A stretch of DNA of 64,000 nt from Eledone cirrhosa (lineage: Eukaryota; Mollusca; Cephalopoda; Octopoda; Eledonidae), in NCBI GenBank assembly GCA_964016885.1, contig OZ024744.1, positions 21,831,798 through 21,895,797 on the forward strand. The letters run 5' to 3'. The position numbers and the translations under genes were made by a program. Under the pieces are notes generated by a model. The model was not told the origin of the DNA and ran no database searches. It saw nothing but the letters and a program-made list of their open reading frames with translations. Positions 27,627-40,340 of this stretch are shown in pieces. The stretch's first letter is position 1; each line of letters begins with the position of its first letter.

Positions 27627-28001
27627 AGCCACAACAGCTATGACATCTTCAGACAGAAGAGGTGACAGGCACAACAGCTATGACATCTTCAGACAGAAGA
27701 GGTGACAGGCACAACAGCTATGACATATTCAGACAGTTAGAAGAGGTAACAGCAACAACAGCTATGACATCTTCAGACAGTTAGAAGAGGTGACAGGCAC
27801 AACAGCTATGACGTCTTTAGACAGTTGGAAGAGGTGACAGCCACAACAGCTATGACATCTCCAGACAGTTAGAAGAGGTGACAGCCACAACAGCTATGAC
27901 ATCTTCAGACAGAAGAGGTGACAGGCACAACATCTATGACATCTTCAGACAGTTAGAAGAGGTAACAGCAACAACAGCTATGACATCTTCAGACAGTTAG
28001 A
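27627..28001 (+). repeat. Connector monomers between 2,280-bp copies
   Basis: Here the preceding unit breaks off, with GTGACAGCCAC where the later copy has GTGACGGCAAC (27,627 versus 29,907). A short run of monomers follows that includes the GACATCTATGAC variant (CACAACATCTATG near 27,928). Near-identical monomer order is found at 30,926-31,230, which suggests this connector was copied or exchanged with that region. It contains no cassette marker and no non-satellite sequence. Confidence 0.7.
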
Positions 28002-30477
28002 AGCGATGACAGACACAACAGCTATGACATATTCAGACAGTTAGAAGAGGTGACGGCAACAACAGCTATGAGATCTTCAGACTGAAGAGGTGACAGCCAC
28101 AACAGCTATGACATCTTCAGACAAAAGAGCTGACAGGCACAACAGCTATGTGATCTTCAGACAGAAGAGGTGACAGCCACAACTGCTATGACATCTTCAG
28201 ACAGAAGAGGTGACAGGCACAACAGCTATGACATCTTCAGACAGTTAGAATGGGGTGACAGCCTCAACAGCTATGACATCTTTAGACAGTTAGAAGAGGT
28301 GACAGCCACAACAGCTATGACATCTTCAGACAGTTAGAAGAGGTGACAGCCACAACAGCTATGACATATTTAGACAGTTAGAAGATGTGACAGGAACAAC
28401 AGCTATGACATCTTCAGACAGTTAGAAGAGGTGACAGCCACAACAGCTATGACATCTTCAGACAGTTAGAAGAGGTGACAGCCACAACAGCTATGACATA
28501 TTTAGACAGTTAGAAGATGTGACAGGAACAACAGCTATGACATCTTCAGACAGTTAGAAGAGGTGACAGGCACAACAGCTATGACATCTTCAGACAGGTA
28601 GAAGAGGTGACAGCAACAACAGCTATGACATCTTCAGACAGAAGAGGTGACAGCCACAACAGCTATGGCATCTTTAGACAGTTAGAAGAGGTGACAGCCA
28701 CGACAGCTATGAGATATTCAGACAGTTAGAAGAGGTGACAGGCACAACAGCTATGACATCTTCAGACAGTTAGAAGAGGTGACAGCCACAACAGCTATGA
28801 CATATTTAGACAGTTAGAAGAGGTGACAGGAAGAACAGCTATGACATCTTCAGACAGTTAGAAGAGGTGACAGGCACAACAGCTATGACATCTTCAGACA
28901 GTTAGAAGAGGTGACAGGCACAACAGCTATGACATCTTCAGACAGTTAGAAGAGGTGACAGCAACAACATTTATGACATCTTCAGACAGTTAGAAGAGGT
29001 GACAGCCACAACAGCTATGACGTCTTTAGACAGTTAGAAGAGGTGACAGTAACAACAGCTATGACATCTTCAGAAGTTAGAAGAGGTAACAGGCACAACA
29101 GCTATGACATCTTCAGACAGTTAGAAGAGGTGACAGCAACAACAGCTATGACATCCTCAGACAGAAGAGGTGACAGCCACAACAACTATGACATATTCAG
29201 ACAGTTAGAAGAGCTGACAGGCACAACAGCTATGACATCTTTAGACAGTTAGAAGAGGTGACAGCCACAACAGCTATGACATATTCAGACAGTTAGAAGA
29301 GGTGACAGGCACAACAGCTATGACATCTTCAGACAGTTAGAAGAGGTGACGGCAACAACAGCTATGAGATCTTCCGACAGAAGAGGTGACAGCCACAACA
29401 GCTATGACATCTTCAGAGAGAAGAGGTGACAGGCACAACAGCTATGACATCTACAGACAGAAGAGGTGACAGCCACAACAGCTATGACATATTCAGACAG
29501 AAGAGGTGACAGGCACAACAGCTATGACATCTTCAGACAGTTAGAAGACGTAACAGCAACAACAGCTATGACATCTCCAGACAGTTAGAAGAGGTGACAG
29601 GCACAACAGCTATGACATCTTTAGACAGTTGGAAGATGTGACAGCCACAACAGCTATGACATCTTCAGATAGTTAGAAGAGGTGACAGCCACAACAGCTA
29701 TGACATCTTCAGACAGTTAGACGAGGTGACAGGAACAACAGCTATGACGTCTTCAGGCAGTTAGAAGAGGTGACAGGCACAACAGCTATGTCATCTTCAG
29801 ACAGTTAGAAGAGGTGACAGCAACAACAGCTATGACATCTTTAGACAGTTAGAAGCGGTGACAGCCACAACAGCTATGACATATTCAGACAGTTAGAAGA
29901 GGTGACGGCAACAACAGCTATGAGATCTTCAGACTGAAGAGGTGACAGCCACAAGAGCTATGACATATTCAGACAAAAGAGGTGACAGGCACAACAGCTA
30001 TGAGATCTTCAGACAGAAGAGGTGACAGCCACAACAGCTATGACATCTTCAGACAGAAGAGGTGACAGGCACAACAGCTATGACATATTCAGACAGTTAG
30101 AAGAGGTGACAGCCACAATAGCTATGACGTCTTCAGACAGATATAAGATGTGCCAGCCACAACAGCTATGACATATTCAGACAGAAGAGGTGACAGGCAC
30201 AACAGCTATGACATCTACAGACAGAAGAGGTGACAGCCACAACAGCTATGACATCTTCAGACAGTTAGAAGAGGTGACAGCAACAACAGCTATGACATCT
30301 TCAGACAGTTAGAAGAGGTGACAGGCACAACAGCTATGACATCTTTAGACAGTTGTAAGATGTGACAGCCACAACAGCTATGACATATATTCAGACAGAA
30401 GATGTGACAGGCACAACAGCTATGACATCTACAGACAGAAGAGGTGACAGCCACAACAGCTATGACATCTTCAGACA
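28002..30477 (+). repeat. 2,280-bp-spaced unit, copy 2, extended
   Basis: The first 1.9 kb repeats 25,722-27,626. The part from 29,461 to 30,477 is repeated again at 32,291-33,303 (offset 2,830, dropping to 2,828 after a 2-bp indel). It recurs a third time near 38,145-39,160 (offset 8,684). All three carry CAGACAGATATAAGATGTGCCAG-type monomers (ATATAAG at 30,141, 32,971 and 38,825). This copy alone has a 2-bp insertion, GACATATATTCAG near 30,388. The cassette marker is at 29,043. Confidence 0.82.
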
Positions 30478-33400
30478 GTTAGAAGAGGTGACAGGAACAA
30501 CAGCTATGACGTCTTCAGACAGTTAGAAGAGGTGACAGGCACAACAGCTATGACATCTTCAGAGAGTTAGAAGAGGTGACAGCCACAACAGCTATGACAT
30601 CTTCAGACAGTTAGAAGAGGTGACAGGCACAACAGCTATGACATCTTCATACAGTTAGAAGAGGTGACAGGCACAACAGCTATGACATCTTCAGACAGTT
30701 AGAAGAGGTGACAGCAACAACAGCTATGACATCTTCAGACAGTTAGAAGAGGTGACGGCAACAACAGCTATGAGATCTTCAGACTGAAGAGGTGACAGCC
30801 ACAAGAGCTATGACATCTTCAGACAAAAGAGGTGACAGGCACAACAGCTATGAGATCTTCAGACAGAAGAGGTGACAGCCACAACAGCTATGACATCTTC
30901 AGACAGAAGAGGTGACAGGCACAACAGCTATGACATCTTCAGACAGAAGAGGTGACAGGCACAACAGCTATGACATATTCAGACAGTTAGAAGAGGTAAC
31001 AGCAACAACAGCTATGACATCTTCAGACAGTTAGAAGAGGTGACAGGCACAACAGCTATGACGTCTTTAGACAGTTGGAAGAGGTGACAGCCACAACAGC
31101 TATGACATCTCCAGACAGTTAGAAGAGGTGACAGCCACAACAGCTATGACATCTTCAGACAGAAGAGGTGACAGGCACAACATCTATGACATCTTCAGAC
31201 AGTTAGAAGAGGTAACAGCAACAACAGCTATGACATCTTCAGACAGTTAGAAGAGGTGACAGGAACAACAGCTATGACGTCTTCAGACAGTTAGAAGAGG
31301 TGACAGGCACAACAGCTATGTCATCTTCAGACAGTTAGAAGAGGTGACAGCAACAACAGCTATGACATCTTTAGACAGTTAGAAGCGGTGACAGCCACAA
31401 CAGCTATGACATATTCAGACAGTTAGAAGAGTTGACAGCCACAACAGCTATGAGATATTCAGACAGTTAGAAGAGGTGACAGCCACAACAGCTATGACAT
31501 CTCCAGACAGTTAGAAGAGGTGACAGCCACAACAGCTATGACATCTCCAGACAGTTAGAAGAGGTGACAGCCACAACAGCTATGAGATATTCAGACAGTT
31601 GGAAGAGGTGACAGCAACAACAGCTATGACATATTCAGACAGTTAGAAGAGGTGACAGCCACAACAGCTATGACATCTCCAGACAGTTAGAAGAGGTGAC
31701 GGCAACAACAGCTATGAGATCTTCAGACTGAAGAGGTGACAGCCACAACAGCTATGACATCTTCAGACAAAAGAGCTGACAGGCACAACAGCTATGTGAT
31801 CTTCAGACAGAAGAGGTGACAGCCACAACTGCTATGACATCTTCAGACAGAAGAGGTGACAGGCACAACAGCTATGACATCTTCAGACAGTTAGAATGGG
31901 GTGACAGCCTCAACAGCTATGACATCTTTAGACAGTTAGTAGAGGTGACAGCCACAACAGCTATGACATCTTCAGACAGTTAGAAGAGGTGACAGTCACA
32001 ACAGCTATGACATATTTAGACAGTTAGAAGATGTGACAGGAACAACAGCTATGACATCTTCAGACAGTTAGAAGAGGTGACAGGCACAACAGCTATGACA
32101 TCTTCAGACAGTTAGAAGAGGTGACAGCAACAACATTTATGACATCTTCAGACAGTTAGAAGAGGTGACAGCCACAACAGCTATGACGTCTTTAGACAGT
32201 TAGAAGAGGTGACAGTAACAACAGCTATGACATCTTCAGAAGTTAGAAGAGGTAACAGGCACAACAGCTATGACATCTTCAGACAGTTAGAAGAGGTGAC
32301 AGCCACAACAGCTATGACATATTCAGACAGAAGAGGTGACAGGCACAACAGCTATGACATCTTCAGACAGTTAGAAGACGTAACAGCAACAACAGCTATG
32401 ACATCTCCAGACAGTTAGAAGAGGTGACAGGCACAACAGCTATGACATCTTTAGACAGTTGGAAGAGGTGACAGCCACAACAGCTATGACATCTTCAGAT
32501 AGTTAGAAGAGGTGACAGCCACAACAGCTATGACATCTTCAGACAGTTAGACGAGGTGACAGGAACAACAGCTATGACGTCTTCAGGCAGTTAGAAGAGG
32601 TGACAGGCACAACAGCTATGTCATCTTCAGACAGTTAGAAGAGGTGACAGCAACAACAGCTATGACATCTTTAGACAGTTAGAAGCGGTGACAGCCACAA
32701 CAGCTATGACATATTCAGACAGTTACAAGAGGTGACGGCAACAACAGCTATGAGATCTTCAGACTGAAGAGGTGACAGCCACAAGAGCTATGACATATTC
32801 AGACAAAAGAGGTGACAGGCACAACAGCTATGAGATCTTCAGACAGAAGAGGTGACAGCCACAACAGCTATGACATCTTCAGACAGAAGAGGTGACAGGC
32901 ACAACAGCTATGACATATTCAGACAGTTAGAAGAGGTGACAGCCACAATAGCTATGACGTCTTCAGACAGATATAAGATGTGCCAGCCACAACAGCTATG
33001 ACATATTCAGACAGAAGAGGTGACAGGCACAACAGCTATGACATCTACAGACAGAAGAGGTGACAGCCACAACAGCTATGACATCTTCAGACAGTTAGAA
33101 GAGGTGACAGCAACAACAGCTATGACATCTTCAGACAGTTAGAAGAGGTGACAGGCACAACAGCTATGACATCTTTAGACAGTTGTAAGATGTGACAGCC
33201 ACAACAGCTATGACATATTCAGACAGAAGATGTGACAGGCACAACAGCTGTGACATCTACAGACAGAAGAGGTGACAGCCACAACAGCTATGACATCTTC
33301 AGAGAGTTAGAAGAGGTGACAGCCACAACAGCTATGACATCTTCAGACAGTTAGAAGAGGTGACAGGCACAACAGCTATGACATCTTCAGAGAGTTAGAA

Positions 33401-36400
33401 GAGGTGACAGCCACAACAGCTATGACATCTTCAGACAGTTAGAAGAGGTGACAGGCACAACAGCTATGACATCTTCATACAGTTAGAAGAGGTGACAGGC
33501 ACAACAGCTATGACATCTTCAGACAGTTAGAAGAGGTGACAGCAACAACAGTTATGACATCTTCAGACAGTTAGAAGAGGTGACAGCCACAACAGCTATG
33601 ACATCTTCAGACAGTTAGAAGAGGTGACAGGAACAACAGCTATGACGTCTTCAGGCAGTTAGAAGAGGTGACAGGCACAACAGCTATGTCATCTTCAGAC
33701 AGTTAGAAGAGGTGACAGCAACAACAGCTATGACATCTTTAGACAGTTAGAAGCGGTGACAGCCACAACAGCTATGACATATTCAGACAGTTAGAAGAGG
33801 TGACGGCAACAACAGCTATGAGGTCTTCAGACTGAAGAGGTGACAGCCACAAGAGCTATGACATCTTCAGACAAAAGAGGTGACAGGCACAACAGCTATG
33901 AGATCTTCAGACAGAAGAGGTGACAGCCACAACAGCTATGACATCTTCAGACAGAAGAGGTGACAGGCATAACAGCTATGACATCTTCAGACAGTTTTAA
34001 GTTGTGACAGCCACAACAGCTATGACATATTCAGACAGAAGAGGTGACAGGCACAACAGCTATGACATCTACAGACAGAAGAGGTGACAGCCACAACAGC
34101 TATGACATCTTCAGACAGTTAGAAGAGGTGACAGCAACAACAGCTATGACATCTTCAGACAGTTAGAAGAGGTGACAGGAACAACAGCTATGACATCTTC
34201 AGACAGTTAGAAGAGGTGACAGGCACAACAGCTATGACATCTTCAGACAGTTAGAAGAGGTGACAAGCACAATAGCTATGACATCTTCAGACAGTTAGAA
34301 GAGGTGACAGCAACAACAGTTATGACATCTTCAGACAGTTAGAAGAGGTGACAGCCACAACAGCTATGACATCTTCAGAAGTTAGAAGAGGTAACAGGCA
34401 TAACAGCTATGACATCTTCAGACAGTTAGAAGAGGTGACAGCAACAACAGCTCTGACATCTTCAGACAGAAGAGGTGACAGCCACAACAACTATGACATC
34501 TTTAGACAGTTAGAAGAGCTGACAGGCACAACAGCTATGACATCTTTAGACAGTTAGAAGAGGTGACAGCCACAACAGCTATGACATATTCAGACAGTTA
34601 GAAGAGGTGACAGGCACAACAGCTATGACATCTTCCGACAGAAGAGGTGACAGGCACAACAGCTATGACATCTACAGACAGAAGAGGTGACAGCCACAAC
34701 AGCTATGACATATTCAGACAGAAGAGGTGACAGGCACAACAGCTATGACATCTTCAGACAGTTAGCAGAGGTAACAGCAACAACGGCTATGACAACCTCA
34801 GACAGTTAGAAGAGGTGACAGGCACAACAGCTATGACATCTTTAGACAGTTAGAAGAGGTGACAGCCACCACAGCTATGAGATATTCAGACAGTTAGAAG
34901 AGGTGACAGGCACAACAGCTATGACATCTTCAGACAGTTAGAAGAGGTGACAGCCGCAACAGCTATGACATCTTTAGACAGTTAGAAGAGGTTACAGGAA
35001 CAACAGCTATGACATCTTCAGAAAGAAGAGGTGACAGGCACAACAGCTATGACATCTACAGACAGAAGAGGTGACAGCCACAACAGCTATGGCATATTCA
35101 GACAGTTAGAAGAGGTGACAGCCACAACTGCTATGACATCTTCAGACAGTTATAAGATGTGACAGCCACAACAGCTATGTCATATTCAGACAGAAGAGGT
35201 GAGAGGCACATCAGCTATGACATCTACAAGCAGAAGAGGTGACAGCCACAACAGCTATGACATCTTCAGACAATTAGAAGAGGTGACAGCAACAACAGCT
35301 ATGACATCTTCAGACAGTTAGAAGAGGTGACAGCCACAACAGCTATGACGTCTTTAGACAGTTAGAAGAGGTGACAGTAACAACAGCTATGACATCTTCA
35401 GAAGTTAGAAGAGGTAACAGGCACAACAGCTATGACATCTTCAGACAGTTAGAAGAGGTGACAGCAACAACAGCTATGACATCTTCAGACAGAAGAGGTG
35501 ACAGCCACAACAACTATGACATCTTCAGACAGTTAGAAGAGCTGACAGGCACAACAGCTATGACATCTTTAGACAGTTAGAAGAGGTGACAGCCACAACA
35601 GCTATGACATATTCAGACAGTTAGAAGAGGTGACAGGCACAACAGCTATGACATCTTCAGACAGTTAGAAGAGGTGACGGCAACAACAGCTATGAGATCT
35701 TCAGACAGAAGAGGTGACAGCCACAACAGCTATGACATCTTCAGAGAGAAGAGGTGACAGGCACAACAGCTATGACATCTACAGACAGAAGAGGTGACAG
35801 CCACAACAGCGATGACATATTCAGACAGTTAGAAGAGGTGACAGCCACAACAGCTATGACATATTCAGACAGAAGAGGTGACATGCACAACAGCTATGAC
35901 ATCTTCAGACAGTTAGAAGAGGTAACAGCAACAACAGCTATGACATCTTCAGACAGTTAGAAGAGGTGACAGGCACAACAGCTATGACATCTTTAGACAG
36001 TTGGAAGAGGTGACAGCCACAACAGCTATGACATCTTCAGACAGTTAGAAGAGGTGACAGACACAACAGCTATGACATCTTCAGACAGTTAGAAGTGGTG
36101 ACGGCAACCACAGCTATGAGATCTTCAGACTGAAGAGGTGGCAGCCACAACAGCTATGACATCTTCAGACAAAAGAGGTGACAGGCACAACAGCTATGAG
36201 ATCTTCAGACAGAAGAGGTGACAGCCACAACAGCTATGACATCTTCAGACAGAAGAGGTGACAGGCACAACAGCTATGACATATTCAGACAGTTAGAAGA
36301 GGTAACAGCAACAACAGCTATGACATCTTCAGACAGTTAGAAGAGGTGACAGGCACAACAGCTATGACATCTTTAGACAGTTGGAAGAGGTGACAGCCAC

Positions 36401-36720
36401 AACAGCTATGACGTCTCCAGACAGTTAGAAGAGGTGACAGCCACAACAGCTATGACATCTTCAGACAGAAGAGGTGACAGGCACAACAACTATGACATCT
36501 TCAGACAGAAGAGGTGACAGGCACAACAGCTATGACATCTTCAGACAGTTAGAAGAGGTAACAGCAACAACAGCTATGACATCTTCAGACAGTTATAAGA
36601 GGTGACAGGCACAACAGCTGTGACATCTGTAGACAGTTGGAAGAGGTGACAGCCACAACAGCTATGACATCTTCAGACAGTTAGAAGAGGTGACAGACAC
36701 AACAGCTATAACATCTTTAG
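30478..36720 (+). repeat. Mosaic satellite with recycled blocks
   Basis: This is a patchwork of blocks found elsewhere. A unique local run at about 31,425-31,700 alternates CATCTCCAGACAG and GAGATATTCAGACAG monomers. The segment 32,291-33,303 repeats 29,461-30,477. The segment from about 33,540 matches 39,482 onward (offset 5,942 at AGGTCTTCAG, 33,821 and 39,763) and resembles 62,640 onward. The segment 34,620-36,100 resembles the 4,500-5,800 and 14,500-15,850 family. Cassette markers lie at 32,209, 34,348 (a hybrid that has GACAGCCAC but keeps the TCAGAAGTTAG end) and 35,371. I see nothing but monomers. Confidence 0.75.
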
Positions 36721-39700
36721 ACAGTTAGAAGAGGTGACAGCCACAACAGCTATGACATCTTCAGACAGTTAGAAGAGGTGACAGCCACAACAGCTATGAC
36801 ATCTTCAGACAGTTAGAAGAGGTGACAGGAACAACAGCTATGACGTCTTCAGACAGTTAGAAGAGGTGACAGGCACAACAGCTATGTCATCTTCAGACAG
36901 TTAGAAGAGGTGACAGCAACAACAGCTATGACATCTTTAGACAGTTAGAAGCGGTGACAGCCACAACAGCTATGACATATTCAGACAGTTAGAAGAGGTG
37001 ACGGCAACAACAGCTATGAGATCTTCAGACTGAAGAGGTGACAGCCACAACAGCTATGACATCTTCAGACAAAAGAGCTGACAGGCACAACAGCTATGTG
37101 ATCTTCAGACAGAAGAGGTGACAGCCACAACTGCTATGACATCTTCAGACAGAAGAGGTGACAGGCACAACAGCTATGACATCTTCAGACAGTTAGAATG
37201 GGGTGACAGCCTCAACAGCTATGACATCTTTAGACAGTTAGAAGAGGTGACAGCCACAACAGCTATGACATCTTCAGACAGTTAGAAGAGGTGACAGCCA
37301 CAACAGCTATGACATATTTAGACAGTTAGAAGATGTGTCAGGAACAACAGCTATGACATCTTCAGACAGTTAGAAGAGGTGACAGGCACAACAGCTATGA
37401 CATCTTCAGACAGGTAGAAGAGGTGACAGCAACAACAGCTATGACATCTTCAGACAGAAGAGGTGACAGCCACAACAGCTATGACATCTTTAGACAGTTA
37501 GAAGAGGTGACAGCCACGACAGCTATGAGATATTCAGACAGTTAGAAGAGGTGACAGGCACAACAGCTATGACATCTTCAGACAGTTAGAAGAGGTGACA
37601 GCCACAACAGCTATGACATATTTAGACAGTTAGAAGAGGTGACAGGAAGAACAGCTATGACATCTTCAGACAGTTAGAAGAGGTGACAGCCACAACAGCT
37701 ATGACGTCTTTAGACAGTTAGAAGAGGTGACAGTAACAACAGCTATGACATCTTCAGAAGTTAGAAGAGGTAACAGGCACAACAGCTATGACATCTTCAG
37801 ACAGTTAGAAGAGGTGACAGCAACAACAGCTATGACATCCTCAGACAGAAGAGGTGACAGCCACAACAACTATGACATATTCAGACAGTTAGAAGAGCTG
37901 ACAGGCACAACAGCTATGACATCTTTAGACAGTTAGAAGAGGTGACAGCCACAACAGCTATGACATATTCAGACAGTTAGAAGAGGTGACAGGCACAACA
38001 GCTATGACATCTTCAGACAGTTAGAAGAGGTGACGGCAACAACAGCTATGTGATCTTCCGACAGAAGAGGTGACAGCCACAACAGCTATGACATCTTCAG
38101 AGAGAAGAGGTGACAGGCACAACAGCTATGACATCTACAGACAGAAGAGGTGACAGCCACAACAGCTATGACATATTCAGACAGAAGAGGTGACAGGCAC
38201 AACAGCTATGACATCTTCAGACAGTTAGAAGACGTAACAGCAACAACAGCTATGACATCTCCAGACAGTTAGAAGAGGTGACAGGCACAACAGCTATGAC
38301 ATCTTTAGACAGTTGGAAGAGGTGACAGCCACAACAGCTATGACATCTTCAGACAGTTAGAAGAGGTGACAGCCACAACAGCTATGACATCTTCAGACAG
38401 TTAGACGAGGTGACAGGAACAACAGCTATGACGTCTTCAGGCAGTTAGAAGAGGTGACAGGCACAACAGCTATGTCATCTTCAGACAGTTAGAAGAGGTG
38501 ACAGCAACAACAGCTATGACATCTTTAGACAGTTAGAAGCAGTGACAGCCACAACAGCTATGACATATTCAGACAGTTAGAAGAGGTGACGGCAACAACA
38601 GCTATGAGATCTTCAGACTGAAGAGGTGACAGCCACAAGAGCTATGACATCTTCAGACAAAAGAGGTGACAGGCACAACAGCTATGAGATCTTCAGACAG
38701 AAGAGGTGACAGCCACAACAGCTATGACATCTTCAGACAGAAGAGGTGACAGGCACAACAGCTATGACATATTCAGACAGTTAGAAGAGGTGACAGCCAC
38801 AATAGCTATGACGTCTTCAGACAGATATAAGATGTGCCAGCCACAACAGCTATGACATATTCAGACAGAAGAGGTGACAGGCACAACAGCTATGACATCT
38901 ACAGACAGAAGAGGTGACAGCCACAACAGCTATGACATCTTCAGACAGTTAGAAGAGGTGACAGCAACAACAGCTATGACATCTTCAGACAGTTAGAAGA
39001 GGTGACAGGCACAACAGCTATGACATCTTTAGACAGTTGTAAGATGTGACAGCCACAACAGCTATGACATATTCAGACAGAAGAGGTGACAGGCACAACA
39101 GCTATGACATCTACAGACAGAAGAGGTGACAGCCACAACAGCTATGATATCTTCAGACAGTTAGAAGAGGTGACAGGAACAACATCTATGACGTCTTCAG
39201 GCAGTTAGAAGAGGTGACAGGCACAACAGCTATGACATCTTCAGAGAGTTAGAAGAGGTGACAGGCACAACAGCTATGACATCTTTAGACAGTTAGAAGA
39301 GGTGACAGCCACAACAGCTATGACATATTCAGACAGTTAGAAGAGGTGACAGCCACAACAGCTATGACATCTTCAGACAGTTAGAAGAGGTGACAGGCAC
39401 AACAGCTATGACATCTTCAGACAGTTAGAAGAGGTGACAGGCACAACAGCTATGACATCTTCAGACAGTTAGAAAAGGTGACAGCAACAACAGTTATGAC
39501 ATCTTCAGACAGTTAGAAGAGGTGACAGCCACAACAGCTATGACATCTTCAGACAGTTAGAAGAGGTGACAGGAACAACAGCTATGACGTCGTCAGGCAG
39601 TTAGAGGAGGTGACAGGCACAACAGCTATGTCATCTTCAGACAGTTAGAAGAGGTGACAGCAACAACAGCTATGACATCTTTAGACAGTTAGAAGCGGTG

Positions 39701-40340
39701 ACAGCCACAACAGCTATGACATATTCAGACAGTTAGAAGAGGTGACGGCAACAACAGCTATGAGGTCTTCAGACTGAAGAGGTGACAGCCACAAGAGCTA
39801 TGACATCTTCAGACAAAAGAGGTGACAGGCACAACAGCTATGAGATCTTCAGACAGAAGAGGTGACAGCCACAACAGCTATGACATCTTCAGACAGAAGA
39901 GGTGACAGGCATAACAGCTATGACATATTCAGACAGTTAGAAGAGGTGACAGCCACATTAGCTATGACATCTTCAGGCAGTTATAAGATGTGACAGCCAC
40001 AACAGCTATGACATATTCAGACAGAAGAGGTGACAGGCACAACAGCTATGACATCTACAGACAGAAGAGGTGACAGCCACAACAGCTATGACATCTTCAG
40101 ACAGTTAGAAGAGGTGACAGCAACAACAGCTATGACTTCTTCAGACAGTTAGAAGAGGTGACAGGAACAACAGCTATGACATCTTCAGACAGTTAGAAGA
40201 GGTGACAGGCACAACAGCTATGACATCTTCAGACAGTTAGAAGAGGTGACAGGCACAACAGCTATGACATCTTCAGACAGTTAGAAGAGGTGACAGCAAC
40301 AACAGTTATGACATCTTCAGACAGTTAGAAGAGGTGACAG
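36721..40340 (+). repeat. Relative of the 28-30.5 kb unit plus 39.3-40.3 kb block
   Basis: From about 36,900 to 39,160 this follows 28,000-30,480. The offset is 8,948 bp at the TGGGG monomer (28,251 to 37,199) and 8,684 bp at the cassette (29,043 to 37,727). The 264-bp difference equals exactly six 44-bp monomers, so this copy has lost six units or the other has gained them. From about 39,340 it follows 33,400-34,300, including the AGGTCTTCAG monomer. A private CGTCGTCAGGCAG change occurs near 39,588. The cassette marker is at 37,727. Confidence 0.78.
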
